Below, piece after piece: positions 33,270 to 41,929 of a stretch of DNA of 53,439 nt. The stretch spans positions 1-53,439 of the forward strand of contig QHWY01000089.1 in NCBI GenBank assembly GCA_003223875.1, written 5' to 3'. Below the pieces are notes generated by a model, which was not told where the DNA came from, searched no databases, and saw nothing but the letters and a program-made list of their open reading frames with translations. The stretch comes from Acidobacteriota bacterium (GTDB lineage: Bacteria; Acidobacteriota; Terriglobia; 20CM-2-55-15). The stretch's first letter is position 1. Every line of letters starts with the position of its first letter. The position numbers and the translations under genes are program-made.

Positions 33270-34297
33270 ATCCAATACTGACTCAGCGCGTCACCGACAA
33301 AATGCCGAGTGGTCTGATTCTAGTCGATCGCGACGGTAGGATCATTGCGCATAACCCGGCAAGCGAACGCATTTTCGAAGGCACGTTGACTAACAACTCG
33401 CGTCTGCGGGACTTGGTACGGGAGGCTGAAACACTTGAAGGCTTGCTCCAGCGGTGTCTCGAATATGGAGAAGTATTCACGAGAGTGGAATTCAACGTTC
33501 CGAGCCACAACGGTGACGACAAATTGATCGGAATTAACTTGTCACCCATCGCGAATTCGGACGGAACGGCCGAGGGCGCGATCTGTCTCTTGTCGGATCT
33601 CACTGAAATTGTCGAACTCCAAAACCACATGAAGTTTAGGGAAAATTTCGCCGCTCTCGGTGAGATGTCCGCGGGTATCGCGCATGAATTCAAGAACTCT
33701 CTGGCGACTATTCTGGGATACGCGCAACTGTCGACAGAGGAGACAAATGTCGTCACGCTTCAGAACTATGCGCGAGAGATTCATAAGGAATCGCGGGCTC
33801 TTTCTCGCATGGTGACGGACTTCCTGAACTTCGCGCGTCCCGTGAGCATATCGATGTATGACGTCGATTTGAACGAGTTGCTGACGAACGCCATTGCCGA
33901 TGTTCGTAACCTGCGTCCCGGCGCCTATGAGGTGCGGTTCGCTACTGTTAATGAGGCGGTGATTGCTTGCGATCCGATTTTGATGCGTCAATCCTTCCTC
34001 AACCTCCTGATCAATGCTGTTGAAGCCCTGAACGACGACAAAGGCGGGATAGCGGTATCTGTCGATGCCGTGAAGGAGCGCGGGTATATCCGAGTGTTGA
34101 TCGAAGACGATGGACGAGGAATTCCGCACGATATAGTTTCCAAAATCTTTCTGCCTTTCTTCACGACCAAGACCCATGGCACCGGCCTGGGCTTATCTTT
34201 AGTACAAAAGATCGTCCTGGCGCATAACGGACGCATCGAGGTGCAAAGCGTCGAAGGCGAAGGTACGCGTTTTACGATCACTCTTCCAAAGAGTTGA
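33266..34297 (+). CDS. NtrB-type soluble sensor histidine kinase
   Basis: 343 residues, no membrane segment. A PAS domain (about 10-115, with MPSGLILVDRDGRIIAHNPASE) is followed by HisKA with the phosphorylated His140 in LGEMSAGIAHEFKNSLATI. The HATPase domain follows: N box INAVEALNDD, DDGRGIP, FTTKTHGTGLGLSLVQ. It most likely phosphorylates the NtrC-type regulator encoded at 35652, with two pilin genes in between. The PAS ligand is unknown. The role by context is control of pili, similar in concept to PilS but without the membrane sensor. Confidence 0.88.
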   Translation: MNPILTQRVTDKMPSGLILVDRDGRIIAHNPASERIFEGTLTNNSRLRDLVREAETLEGLLQRCLEYGEVFTRVEFNVPSHNGDDKLIGINLSPIANSDGTAEGAICLLSDLTEIVELQNHMKFRENFAALGEMSAGIAHEFKNSLATILGYAQLSTEETNVVTLQNYAREIHKESRALSRMVTDFLNFARPVSISMYDVDLNELLTNAIADVRNLRPGAYEVRFATVNEAVIACDPILMRQSFLNLLINAVEALNDDKGGIAVSVDAVKERGYIRVLIEDDGRGIPHDIVSKIFLPFFTTKTHGTGLGLSLVQKIVLAHNGRIEVQSVEGEGTRFTITLPKS

Positions 34298-34356
34298 TTC
34301 CAGCCTGGCCCTGCCTTAAAGTAGGTCTGCCCTGCCCTTTTTAAGCCCCACCCGGA

Positions 34357-34728
34357 ATGCCCTTGCGGAACCTCGGCTTCACACTCATTGAAGTCATGAT
34401 CACTGCCGCCGTTGTGGCGTGCGGATTGGTCGCCGTCGCCGCGATGTTCTCCCTCGCCGTCTGCGCCGATCTGAGCAACCGGCAGGCGGCAGTGGCGGCT
34501 ACTCTGCTGTACGACAAAATGGAGCAGCTCCGTTCTACGTCACCGGATGATCCGCTCTGGGGCGACGGGACAGACGAAGTGACCTACGACACGAAATACC
34601 TGCGCGTATGGCAGGTTAGCGGCGGCGCGGTGAGAACGGTCACCATTGCGATATATGCCGAAAATCCATTGACGCGCAGGCAGAGCGAATTGATTCGAGC
34701 CACCACCCTTGTCAGCAACATCTTCTGA
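34357..34728 (+). CDS. Type IV pilin-like protein (PilV-like minor pilin)
   Basis: 123 residues. The class III signal is LRNLGFTLIEVMITAAVVA, with cleavage after Gly and Glu at mature position 5. The hydrophobic helix follows. The globular part has two possible strands with RSTSPDDPLWGDGTDEV. Length and order (before a PilW-like protein) fit a PilV minor pilin of a type IV pilus or a type II secretion pseudopilin. The stop overlaps the next ATG. Confidence 0.8.
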   Translation: MPLRNLGFTLIEVMITAAVVACGLVAVAAMFSLAVCADLSNRQAAVAATLLYDKMEQLRSTSPDDPLWGDGTDEVTYDTKYLRVWQVSGGAVRTVTIAIYAENPLTRRQSELIRATTLVSNIF

Positions 34729-35636
34729 TGAGTAGCCGGTCACCTGGTTTCTCGTTAATTGAATTGCTGTTGGCATTGACGACGACTCTTGCCCTAAGCG
34801 CGATGGTCTTCCATCTCTTTCACCGCAACGAGCGCACCGTCCGAGATCAAACGCTGCTTATGGAGATGCAACACACCGCACAAGTCGTGGCTTCGCAAAT
34901 CGCCGACGAGATTCGGATGGCCGGCCAGGGCGTACCCGTGCACAGCTCGAAGTTTGATGTCACGATCGCGGAATCTGTCGCCGTCGTTCTACCCACGTCG
35001 AGCAACGACCGCATCGATTTTCGTGCAGGACTTTCGGCCGCTGAAGCCGCCGTGACCGGCGCCCCACCACTTGACATCATCCTCAACGTGCAAAGCACTC
35101 TTTCAGTCAATGACGGATCCGCCTTCTCGACTGCTTTGGGTACAACGTTGCCTACCGGCAGGTTCGTCTATGTCTGGGGGGCGACTTCACACTCCACCTG
35201 GGCCTGGATCCGCGCGGAACTAAATTCCATCACCTCTACGATGCTGACAATCACGCCAAGGCAAACTTCGAACATGGGCAGCACAATTCATTTCACACGG
35301 CTTCCAACAGTTACGCTCGAGGAAGCTGTATCCATTTACCTTAGCGGCGATACCATCCGCCATGCAACCGCCACCGACATGACAAGCCCGGCCAGTCCCC
35401 AGTGGTCCGCCGCAAACGAAATCGGCAAGAACTTCACTGCTCTGAATTTCACCTATTACGATTCCAATGGCAACGTTGTCGCTCCGACATCGCTGGCGAA
35501 TCGCGCTACGATCACCCGCGTCGATCTCCAGCTTACCGTTCAAACTTCCGGCATCCTCAGCACAGGCAGGCAACCAACATATTCATTGGCGCTGAGAACA
35601 ATTCCCAGAAATCTGCAGCTACGCTCGGCAAACTGA
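34728..35636 (+). CDS. PilW-like minor pilin / pseudopilin
   Basis: 302 residues. The prepilin signal PGFSLIELLLALTTTLALSA (from residue 6) carries the Gly-Phe cleavage site and Glu5. The large C-terminal domain fits PilW/GspJ-type minor pilins, including EMQHTAQVVASQIADEIRMAGQG, a stretch common in PilW proteins. It would be processed by the peptidase at 32433. Translational coupling with the PilV-like gene by TGATG. Confidence 0.8.
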   Translation: MSSRSPGFSLIELLLALTTTLALSAMVFHLFHRNERTVRDQTLLMEMQHTAQVVASQIADEIRMAGQGVPVHSSKFDVTIAESVAVVLPTSSNDRIDFRAGLSAAEAAVTGAPPLDIILNVQSTLSVNDGSAFSTALGTTLPTGRFVYVWGATSHSTWAWIRAELNSITSTMLTITPRQTSNMGSTIHFTRLPTVTLEEAVSIYLSGDTIRHATATDMTSPASPQWSAANEIGKNFTALNFTYYDSNGNVVAPTSLANRATITRVDLQLTVQTSGILSTGRQPTYSLALRTIPRNLQLRSAN

Positions 35637-35639
35637 GGT

Positions 35640-35645
35640 TATCAT
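35640..35645 (+). promoter_or_regulatory. Possible -10 box for leaderless NtrC-type gene
   Basis: TATCAT ends 6 nt before the GTG start at 35652; no ribosome site is visible. The gene may also be read from the pilin operon 15 bp upstream. Confidence 0.3.
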
Positions 35646-35651
35646 GCCGGG

Positions 35652-37022
35652 GTGAAAATTCTTCTCGTAGAAGACAAAGACAGTTTGCGTCAGATGCTCT
35701 CGACCGCGATAAGGCGGGCGGGCTATCAAGTGGATGAAGCCGCGGACGGTAATATAGCGGCGGAAAAGATCCGGAAGCAGCCGTATCAGCTTGTGATCAC
35801 CGATCTCCGGCTGCCCAATCGTTCAGGTCTGGAAATTCTCAAAATCCAAAAGGAGACGGATGCGACAATTCCGGTCCTCCTCATGACGGCCTTCGGCACG
35901 ATAGAAGAAGCAGTGGAGGCAATGAAGCAGGGCGCCTTCGATTTTGTGCCGAAACCCATCGATATTTCGCACCTTCTTCTGTTGATCAATCGGGCCGTTG
36001 AGCAACGTCGCCTGATGCTGGAGAACATCCTTCTGCGGGAAGAATTCCAAAGAGCATACGGTATTCCCAAGATCATTGGCGACAGCGCAGCCATGCAAGC
36101 TGTCAGTCAATCGATTCAGCGTGTCGCTCCCACCGATGCAACCGTTCTGCTAACCGGTGAAAGCGGTACAGGCAAGGAAGTATTTTCACGCGCAATCCAC
36201 CAGCTCAGCTCGAGGCGCGACAAGCCGTTCGTTACCGTCAATTGTGCTGCCATTCCACACACGTTGATCGAGAACGAGTTGTTTGGCCATGAAAAGGGGT
36301 CCTACACAGGCGCCTTCACTCGCAAGGCCGGAAAGTTCGAGCTCGCGGATCAAGGAACTATTTTCCTCGATGAGATCGGCGAGTTGCACATGTCTGTACA
36401 AGCGAAGGTGCTTCGCGTAATCGAGGAACAGTCGTTCGAGCGGATTGGCGGCCTCGAAACCATCCGAGTCGATACGCGGGTGGTCGCGGCTACGAACCGG
36501 GATCTGCAAGACCTTGTGGGAAAGAAAGAGTTTCGTGAGGACTTATTCTTCCGCCTCTCTGTGATTCCGATTCTCATCCCTCCATTGCGCGAACGGATTT
36601 CGGATGTGAGGCTACTCGCCCACTTCTTCGTGGACAAATTTTCGAAGGATCTTCACCGGCAGTCCCTGCAGCTCAGCCCCGAGGCCGCACAAGCCTTGGA
36701 ACAGTATTCGTGGCCTGGAAACGTTCGCGAACTCCAAAATACTATAGAGCGGGCGGTCATTCTTGCGGATGGCAAGATGATCCAGCCGGAAGATTTGAAT
36801 TTCGCTTTTCAGGACCGAAACCGATCGGAAGAGTTTGTTCACTTTCTTGATCTCTCGGGCTCCCTGTCCGATGTTTCCAATCGAGCGGCATCCGTTGCGG
36901 AAAAGGCGAAGATCAAACAGGTGCTGGATCTTAGCAATTGGAATAAAACCCAGGCTGCGGAGATGTTGAACGTTTCCTACAAGACGCTTTTGAACAAGGT
37001 CAAAGAATACGAACTCGAGTGA
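35652..37022 (+). CDS. NtrC-family sigma-54-dependent response regulator
   Basis: 456 residues. Receiver domain with Asp51 in VITDLRLPNRSG. The AAA+ domain has Walker A TGESGTGKE (168-176), and the sigma-54 contact loop reads GSYTGA (216-221) in place of GAFTGA; Ala-Phe to Ser-Tyr keeps an aromatic residue at the contact position. GTIFLDEIGEL is Walker B. The Fis-type helix-turn-helix is at the C-terminus (AKIKQVLDLSNWNKTQAAEMLNVSYKTL). The partner kinase is at 33266. The target promoters (-24/-12) were not found nearby. The start is GTG. Confidence 0.93.
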   Translation: MKILLVEDKDSLRQMLSTAIRRAGYQVDEAADGNIAAEKIRKQPYQLVITDLRLPNRSGLEILKIQKETDATIPVLLMTAFGTIEEAVEAMKQGAFDFVPKPIDISHLLLLINRAVEQRRLMLENILLREEFQRAYGIPKIIGDSAAMQAVSQSIQRVAPTDATVLLTGESGTGKEVFSRAIHQLSSRRDKPFVTVNCAAIPHTLIENELFGHEKGSYTGAFTRKAGKFELADQGTIFLDEIGELHMSVQAKVLRVIEEQSFERIGGLETIRVDTRVVAATNRDLQDLVGKKEFREDLFFRLSVIPILIPPLRERISDVRLLAHFFVDKFSKDLHRQSLQLSPEAAQALEQYSWPGNVRELQNTIERAVILADGKMIQPEDLNFAFQDRNRSEEFVHFLDLSGSLSDVSNRAASVAEKAKIKQVLDLSNWNKTQAAEMLNVSYKTLLNKVKEYELE

Positions 37023-37031
37023 TCGCAACGA

Positions 37032-37748
37032 TCATGTTGCCGCTCGCCCCCAATGTAGTGCGGCGATCCCACCACTGAGATTTTTATAGCCAGTGTCGAG
37101 GAATTCGGCTCTCCGCATCAATTGCAATAAATGTTCCTGGTCGGGAAACCTTCGCACGGAATCCGGTAAGTATTGGTAGGCGGCAGCGTCGCCTGAAATC
37201 ATCTTCCCAAGAAACGGCAATATGGTTCTGAAATAAACCTCGAAGATTTGACTGAAGACAGGTACAACGGGCTTGGAAAACTCGAGAATCACCGCCGCTC
37301 CTCCGGGTTTGAGAATACGACGCATTTCGCACAACCCTCGAAACGGATCCTGCAAGTTGCGCACGCCAAATGCCATCGTCACCGCGTCGAAAGACATATT
37401 TGGAAACGGCAAATCGAGCGCATCGGCTTCAACAACCCGAATGGCATGCCGGCCGAATTTTCCGTTTGCGCGCGTCAGCATCGGGTGGCAAAAGTCGGAC
37501 GCGACAATCTGAGTTTGCAAGGATCGATCTAATGCAATGGCCAGGTCCCCGGTTCCGCTACATACGTCGAGGCACGCTGCGGGTGACATACCGGCCAAAT
37601 CGCGGATTTTCCGAGCCGCTAACTTGCGCCAGCGACGGTCGACGGAGAGGGAAAGGAAATGATTGAGGAAATCATAACGGTGAGCAATTCCAGCGAACAT
37701 CTGCTGGACGCGGCGGCTATCCGGTCCGGAATAATCTCTTTCCGTCAT
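37032..37748 (-). CDS. ubiE: Demethylmenaquinone / ubiquinone methyltransferase
   Basis: A 238-residue class I SAM methyltransferase. RVQQMFAGIAHRYDFLNHFLSLSVDRRWR is the family opening, LDVCSGTGDLAIAL the SAM loop, and AFGVRNLQDPFRGLCEMRRILKPGG the later signature. It C-methylates menaquinone (MenG) or ubiquinone precursors; quinone type cannot be told from this gene. The start overlaps the aroB end by 32 bp. Confidence 0.93.
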   Translation of the reverse strand: MTERDYSGPDSRRVQQMFAGIAHRYDFLNHFLSLSVDRRWRKLAARKIRDLAGMSPAACLDVCSGTGDLAIALDRSLQTQIVASDFCHPMLTRANGKFGRHAIRVVEADALDLPFPNMSFDAVTMAFGVRNLQDPFRGLCEMRRILKPGGAAVILEFSKPVVPVFSQIFEVYFRTILPFLGKMISGDAAAYQYLPDSVRRFPDQEHLLQLMRRAEFLDTGYKNLSGGIAALHWGRAAT

Positions 37749-38808
37749 TCAGGATTCCCTTTACCACCTCGCGCACCATTTCAAAAGGCACATCGGGTGT
37801 GACTTCCACCTGTCCGATCGCGCGCGGCAGGACAAAATGAATCGCTCCGTCACGGACTTTCTTATCATGCTGGATAGCACCGAGCACGTCTTTGCTGCGG
37901 ACTCCGTTTAACAGCGGCAACCGCCCGATTGACGCGATCGCGTTTTCAATCCGCCGAACATCATGATTTTCGATCTTATCAAGCGCTCGGCCGATCCGCG
38001 CAGCGGCGACCATTCCATAGCCGACGGCTTCCCCGTGTTTGATCCGCTGATAACGAGCCGCGGCTTCAAGCCCATGCCCGACGGTGTGGCCAAAATTGAG
38101 AATCCGGCGCAAGCCGCTCTCCTTTTCGTCCGACATGACGACATCTGCTTTAATGGCCGCACACCGTGCGACAAGACGCTCGACGGCCTCGGGATCGCGG
38201 TTCCTCAGCATCGATGTGTTCCGTTCGAATTCTTCGAATAAAGCAGGATCTCGAATGACCCCGTACTTCAGGGCCTCGTACAGACCGCTGGCATATTCAC
38301 GGTCGGGCAGCGTTTCGAGAACAAGAGGATCAGAAAGAACAAGTCGAGGCTGGTGAAACGTTCCGATGAGATTCTTCGCGGCTCGATGATTGACACCAGT
38401 CTTGCCGCCGATGCTGGAATCGACTTGCGCCAGAAGCGTCGTTGGAATCTGGACAACGGAAATTCCACGCATGTAAATCGAGGCAACGAAGCCCGCAACG
38501 TCGCCGACAACGCCTCCGCCAAAGGCAATCACGGTGGATTGCCGCGTCAGGTTTAGTTTGACCATACGATCGAGTAGGCGGGAAACTGTCGTCAAGCTCT
38601 TGGCGCGCTCACCATCAGGAATGGACTCGACCGCAAATTTCTTTTTCAGACCTTTTCCAACGGCGTTGAGGATACGAGGTTGTGAAATCACGAGGAACGG
38701 TTCGCAAAGGCCCGCCTGACTCAGATGCTTTTCAACCTCAACTGCTACGCCGGCGCCCACGAGGATGTCGTAGGAAGAGTGATTCAACCGGACCGGAATG
38801 GACTGCAT
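37717..38808 (-). CDS. aroB: 3-dehydroquinate synthase
   Basis: 363 residues from MQSIPVRLNHSSYDILVG. It converts DAHP to 3-dehydroquinate in the shikimate pathway, NAD- and zinc-dependent. FGGGVVGDVAGFVAS, PTTLLAQVDSSIGGKTGVNH and RILNFGHTVGHGLEAA are the known motifs, with zinc ligands Glu and two His. An ATG at 38838 would add MTVATVAFPS, but those codons lie in an element-A repeat arm, so 38808 is preferred. The upstream repeat may still be read as part of the leader or the N-terminus. Confidence 0.92.
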   Translation of the reverse strand: MQSIPVRLNHSSYDILVGAGVAVEVEKHLSQAGLCEPFLVISQPRILNAVGKGLKKKFAVESIPDGERAKSLTTVSRLLDRMVKLNLTRQSTVIAFGGGVVGDVAGFVASIYMRGISVVQIPTTLLAQVDSSIGGKTGVNHRAAKNLIGTFHQPRLVLSDPLVLETLPDREYASGLYEALKYGVIRDPALFEEFERNTSMLRNRDPEAVERLVARCAAIKADVVMSDEKESGLRRILNFGHTVGHGLEAAARYQRIKHGEAVGYGMVAAARIGRALDKIENHDVRRIENAIASIGRLPLLNGVRSKDVLGAIQHDKKVRDGAIHFVLPRAIGQVEVTPDVPFEMVREVVKGILNDGKRLFRTG

Positions 38809-38822
38809 GGATGGAAAAGCCA

Positions 38823-38886
38823 CTGTAGCGACGGTCATCTTTTAAGGCTGCGCGCTATCGCGCTTGCGCTTCGCGGACCGCCTTAC
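38823..38886. repeat. Single element-A arm with element B in its loop, upstream of aroB
   Basis: TGTAGCGACGGTCAT (38823-38837) is followed by element B (about 38840-38875) and then GACCGCC (38877-38883). Only one arm of element A is present. The insertion point in the hairpin loop matches the copies at 14193 and 29788. Confidence 0.8.
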
Positions 38887-38890
38887 GGTA

Positions 38891-40471
38891 CTATCGCTTT
38901 TCTGCGACTTGCCGCCGCGCCTTGCTTGCCAGCTCCTTGGCTTCGGGGATCAGATCGACGGCCTTCAGTACTTGCGGATCATCTTCAAGCAACACGCGGG
39001 CGGCATCGGAAACGCCGAATTTGTTGTAGAAGATTTCGTATTTGATCGACCGTTTGATGAAATCCCTGTTGTCGGTGAAATCGTTGTCGTTGAACTGAAC
39101 TCCGCGTTTTAGAGCATGCTGTTTGAATTGGTCAATCATTGCGTCCGAAACCTGGAATGACCGATCGACGGGAGGATTCTTTGCAAGGAAATCCCGCACA
39201 AACGTATAGAAGGCGAACTTGCTCACGAGCAGTGTCTGGAACTCATTTACTTTCGGTTCTTCGACAACGTAGTCAGGCGTTATGCCGCCGCCTCCATAGA
39301 CAATCCGGCCGATATCGGAATGCTTGATATCATCCTTCTTCGGGGATGCGGTTTCGCGGTGGTTGTAATAATCAAATTGGGAAATTTGAGAGTAATCGCG
39401 CTGGATCAACCGGCCGCTCGGCGTGTACCACTTCTGGGTCGTGAGTGCCAGGCCTGCATTTTTGCTCAGCGGATAAACCGACTGTACAAGGCCTTTGCCG
39501 AAACTGGTTTGCCCCACGATTAGCGCGCGATCATGGTCCTGGAGGGCACCTGCCACAATTTCCGAAGCGCTGGCGCTCTGCGGATTGATCAAAACGACCA
39601 GAGGAAATAGATTTTCCGTGTTTAGTTTTTGGGACGCGTAAGGCCGATTGGATCCTCGTGTGCGGCCGCGCGTCTCAACGATCAACTGTCCTTTTTGCAG
39701 AAAGGTTTCGCAGACCTCAATCGCTTCCTGAAGAAGACCACCCGGATTATTGCGGAGATCGAAAACCAACCCATCCATATTCTTCACATCAAGCTTTCGA
39801 AGCGCGTCCCGTAATTCCTGGCCTGTTGTCTCGGCAAAGCTCTCGAGTTTGATGTAGCCGACGCGTGGACGCATCATGTACGCATTGTTGATCGTGAACT
39901 TCGCGATTTCGTCGCGAATGGGAGTCATCTCGATCGGCTCCTCAACTCCAGGGCGCACCACCCGGATCTTCACTGAAGTGCCACGGGGGCCTTTCAGCTT
40001 GGAGACGACTTCATTGAGGTCCATGCCCTGTGTCGGTTCACCATTCACGTGGCTAATGACGTCGCCCACTCGAAGCCCGACTTTTTCTGCCGGTGATCCC
40101 AGAAACGGCGGCGAGACGACCGTAACCTTTCCAAACCGTGTCGTAACCGTGATACCCAGGCCATAATACTTGCCGCGCTGGTCTTCTCTTAAGGAGTTGA
40201 ATGCCTTGGGATCAAAAAATTTCGAGTGAGGATCCAGTGTGCGCAGCATCCCGTCGATTGCCCCGTACACCGCTTTGTCAGCGTCCACGTCCGTCGCATA
40301 GTTCTCCTCGACAACGGCCAACAACGCGGAAAAATGCTTAACGGCCGCCTCCACATCGTCTTCGCCTTTCGTCGTGGCTCGAACCTGGCCACCAAGTACA
40401 CCGCCAAGAACTGCCGAGATCATCAGCATCAGGACCAGGCAAAAAATTGCGCGCGACGGTCGAAATCTCAT
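38891..40471 (-). CDS. ctpA: C-terminal processing peptidase, S41 family
   Basis: 526 residues from MRFRPSRAIF, with an N-terminal membrane anchor or signal. Then a PDZ domain (about 100-175, with SPAEKVGLRVGDVI) and the S41 protease core. The catalytic Ser (about 301) is in PQSASASEIVAG and the Lys (about 326) in GQTSFGKGLVQ. Such enzymes trim periplasmic proteins at their C-termini. The start is chosen for GGGAG 9 nt upstream of the ATG at 40471; eight more residues are possible to 40495. The last ~130 residues are a helical extension. Confidence 0.92.
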   Translation of the reverse strand: MRFRPSRAIFCLVLMLMISAVLGGVLGGQVRATTKGEDDVEAAVKHFSALLAVVEENYATDVDADKAVYGAIDGMLRTLDPHSKFFDPKAFNSLREDQRGKYYGLGITVTTRFGKVTVVSPPFLGSPAEKVGLRVGDVISHVNGEPTQGMDLNEVVSKLKGPRGTSVKIRVVRPGVEEPIEMTPIRDEIAKFTINNAYMMRPRVGYIKLESFAETTGQELRDALRKLDVKNMDGLVFDLRNNPGGLLQEAIEVCETFLQKGQLIVETRGRTRGSNRPYASQKLNTENLFPLVVLINPQSASASEIVAGALQDHDRALIVGQTSFGKGLVQSVYPLSKNAGLALTTQKWYTPSGRLIQRDYSQISQFDYYNHRETASPKKDDIKHSDIGRIVYGGGGITPDYVVEEPKVNEFQTLLVSKFAFYTFVRDFLAKNPPVDRSFQVSDAMIDQFKQHALKRGVQFNDNDFTDNRDFIKRSIKYEIFYNKFGVSDAARVLLEDDPQVLKAVDLIPEAKELASKARRQVAEKR

Positions 40472-40808
40472 TGAGTCATCTCCCTTTCGTAACAACGGTC
40501 AAGGCATTATAACAGAAGCGCCTGTGAACTCTGTAGCGGCGCTTTGCACAAAAAGTGCATGATGTCGGGCTCTTCCCGCTGTAGCGGCGGTCTATGACCG
40601 CCGACAATACAGCAATTTGCGAGATCGCCGGCGGTCATAGACGTCATAGACCGCCGCTACAGTGGCCATGTACCGGCGCTCTAATTTCTTCCGCCGCGGG
40701 GCGATCGCCCTATAGTCTCAGACGGCACGACAGGCGCCAATGTCGTCAATAAAGTGAACCCTGTCGTATTCGACTGATGCTATCATTATCGCGATTGTAG
40801 GAGGCTAC
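40472..40808. other. Divergent intergenic region ctpA-tatA, largely repeat
   Basis: It contains a short GTAGCGGCGC fragment followed by TTTGCACA (about 40531-40551), element A (40579-40662), and about 145 bp of unique sequence before tatA. That unique part holds TATCAT (40781-40786) and the AGGAGG ribosome site of tatA. Confidence 0.6.
40579..40662. repeat. Element A (REPIN-like), copy with 9-bp arm duplication
   Basis: Left arm CTGTAGCGGCGGTCTATGAC and right arm ending ACCGCCGCTACAG form an inverted pair. The right arm has a GTCATAGAC duplication, as in the copy at 14193-14414, suggesting a sub-lineage. Confidence 0.85.
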
Positions 40809-41150
40809 ATGGGTCAGCTCGGTTTCTCTGAGATGTTAGTGATTTTTATTATTGCGCTTCTGGTCTTTGGACCTAAGAAGTTGCCCGAACTCGGAAAATC
40901 TCTGGGAAAGGGCATTCGTGAGTTCAAGAAGGCCACGGAAGAGCTCAAATCGAGTTGGGAAGACCAGGTCAAGGACATCGCCACGCCCCTGAACGAAGTC
41001 AAAAGAGACATTCACAACATGGGGCAGGACATGAAATCCGACCTCTACAAGTCGCTCGAAACGGCAGCCGAGACACCGCAAGAACCTTCGCATTCCTCGC
41101 CCGCAGCATCCCATCCGAGTGAACCCGCGGTTTCGAAAGAACACGCGTAA
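40809..41150 (+). CDS. tatA: Twin-arginine translocase subunit TatA/TatB
   Basis: A 113-residue protein: N-terminal membrane helix (LGFSEMLVIFIIALLVFGPKKLPELG, with the FGPKKLPELG hinge), amphipathic helix with EFKKATEEL, and a polar tail with Ser/Pro. The length lies between usual TatA and TatB; the long helical tail (QVKDIATPLNEVKRDI) leans toward TatB-like function. It pairs with tatC by overlap of TAA and ATG (TAATG). GTAGGAGG precedes the start. Confidence 0.9.
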   Translation: MGQLGFSEMLVIFIIALLVFGPKKLPELGKSLGKGIREFKKATEELKSSWEDQVKDIATPLNEVKRDIHNMGQDMKSDLYKSLETAAETPQEPSHSSPAASHPSEPAVSKEHA

Positions 41151-41929
41151 TGCCCGTCGATACAGACCGTCAGCGAGAAGACGAACAAGAAGAATTGCAC
41201 GGGCAGATGTCGTTCCTCGATCATCTCGAGGAACTGCGCAAACGTATCATTCACAGCTTAATTGCGATCGGTGTGGCGCTGGGTGTTTGCTGGACATTTG
41301 CCGATGCGCTATTTCGCGCCGTCGCCGGGCCCATCAATCAAGCGGGCGTGACTACTCTGGTCGTTTTTTCGCCAACGGAGGGCTTCAATCTCGAACTTAA
41401 ACTGGCGCTGATGGCAGCGGTGTTTCTCGCGTCGCCGTTTGTGTTGGGTCAGGTATGGCTTTTCATCGCTCCGGGCCTCTATAAACATGAACGCAAGTAC
41501 GCGTTACCCTTCATCTTTTTTTCATCACTGCTGTTCGCGCTGGGTGGCTTATTCGGCTATTTCGTTGCATTTCCGTTCGCTCTCAAGTTCCTGCTCGAAT
41601 GGGAAAAGAACATGGGGGTAACGGCGCTGATCAATGCGAGCCAGTATTTCGACCTGTTCATCATGGTCGAGCTTGGCTTGGCCGTGATCTTCGAAATACC
41701 GGCGCTGATTTTCCTCTTGGCTCGCATCGGCCTCGTCAGCGGACCCTTCCTGCTCCGCAATACGCGATATGCAATCTTGCTTGCCTTCGTTGTAGCCGCG
41801 GTGATTACGCCCACTACCGATATTCCAAACATGATGATGATGGCCATACCGATGGTTGCGCTATACCTGTTGGGAGTTGTTGTGGCCTACGTCTTCGGTA
41901 AGAAGCGGACGAAAGAACCAGGAGACTAA
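41150..41929 (+). CDS. tatC: Sec-independent protein translocase TatC
   Basis: 259 residues with six membrane helices. SFLDHLEELRKRIIHSLIAI at the cytoplasmic N-terminus recognises twin-arginine signals. FSPTEGFNLELKLALMAAVFLASPFVLGQVWLFIAPGLYKHERKYA is the signature, and AVITPTTDIPNMMMMAIPM lies near the end. The Tat pathway exports folded proteins. The end overlaps the convergent M28 peptidase gene by 4 bp. Confidence 0.96.
   Translation: MPVDTDRQREDEQEELHGQMSFLDHLEELRKRIIHSLIAIGVALGVCWTFADALFRAVAGPINQAGVTTLVVFSPTEGFNLELKLALMAAVFLASPFVLGQVWLFIAPGLYKHERKYALPFIFFSSLLFALGGLFGYFVAFPFALKFLLEWEKNMGVTALINASQYFDLFIMVELGLAVIFEIPALIFLLARIGLVSGPFLLRNTRYAILLAFVVAAVITPTTDIPNMMMMAIPMVALYLLGVVVAYVFGKKRTKEPGD

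Noticed and set aside
34298..34356. Possible sigma-54 promoter before the pilin genes
   Set aside because: TGGCC and a GC-type -12 element are not at the correct spacing; not supported.
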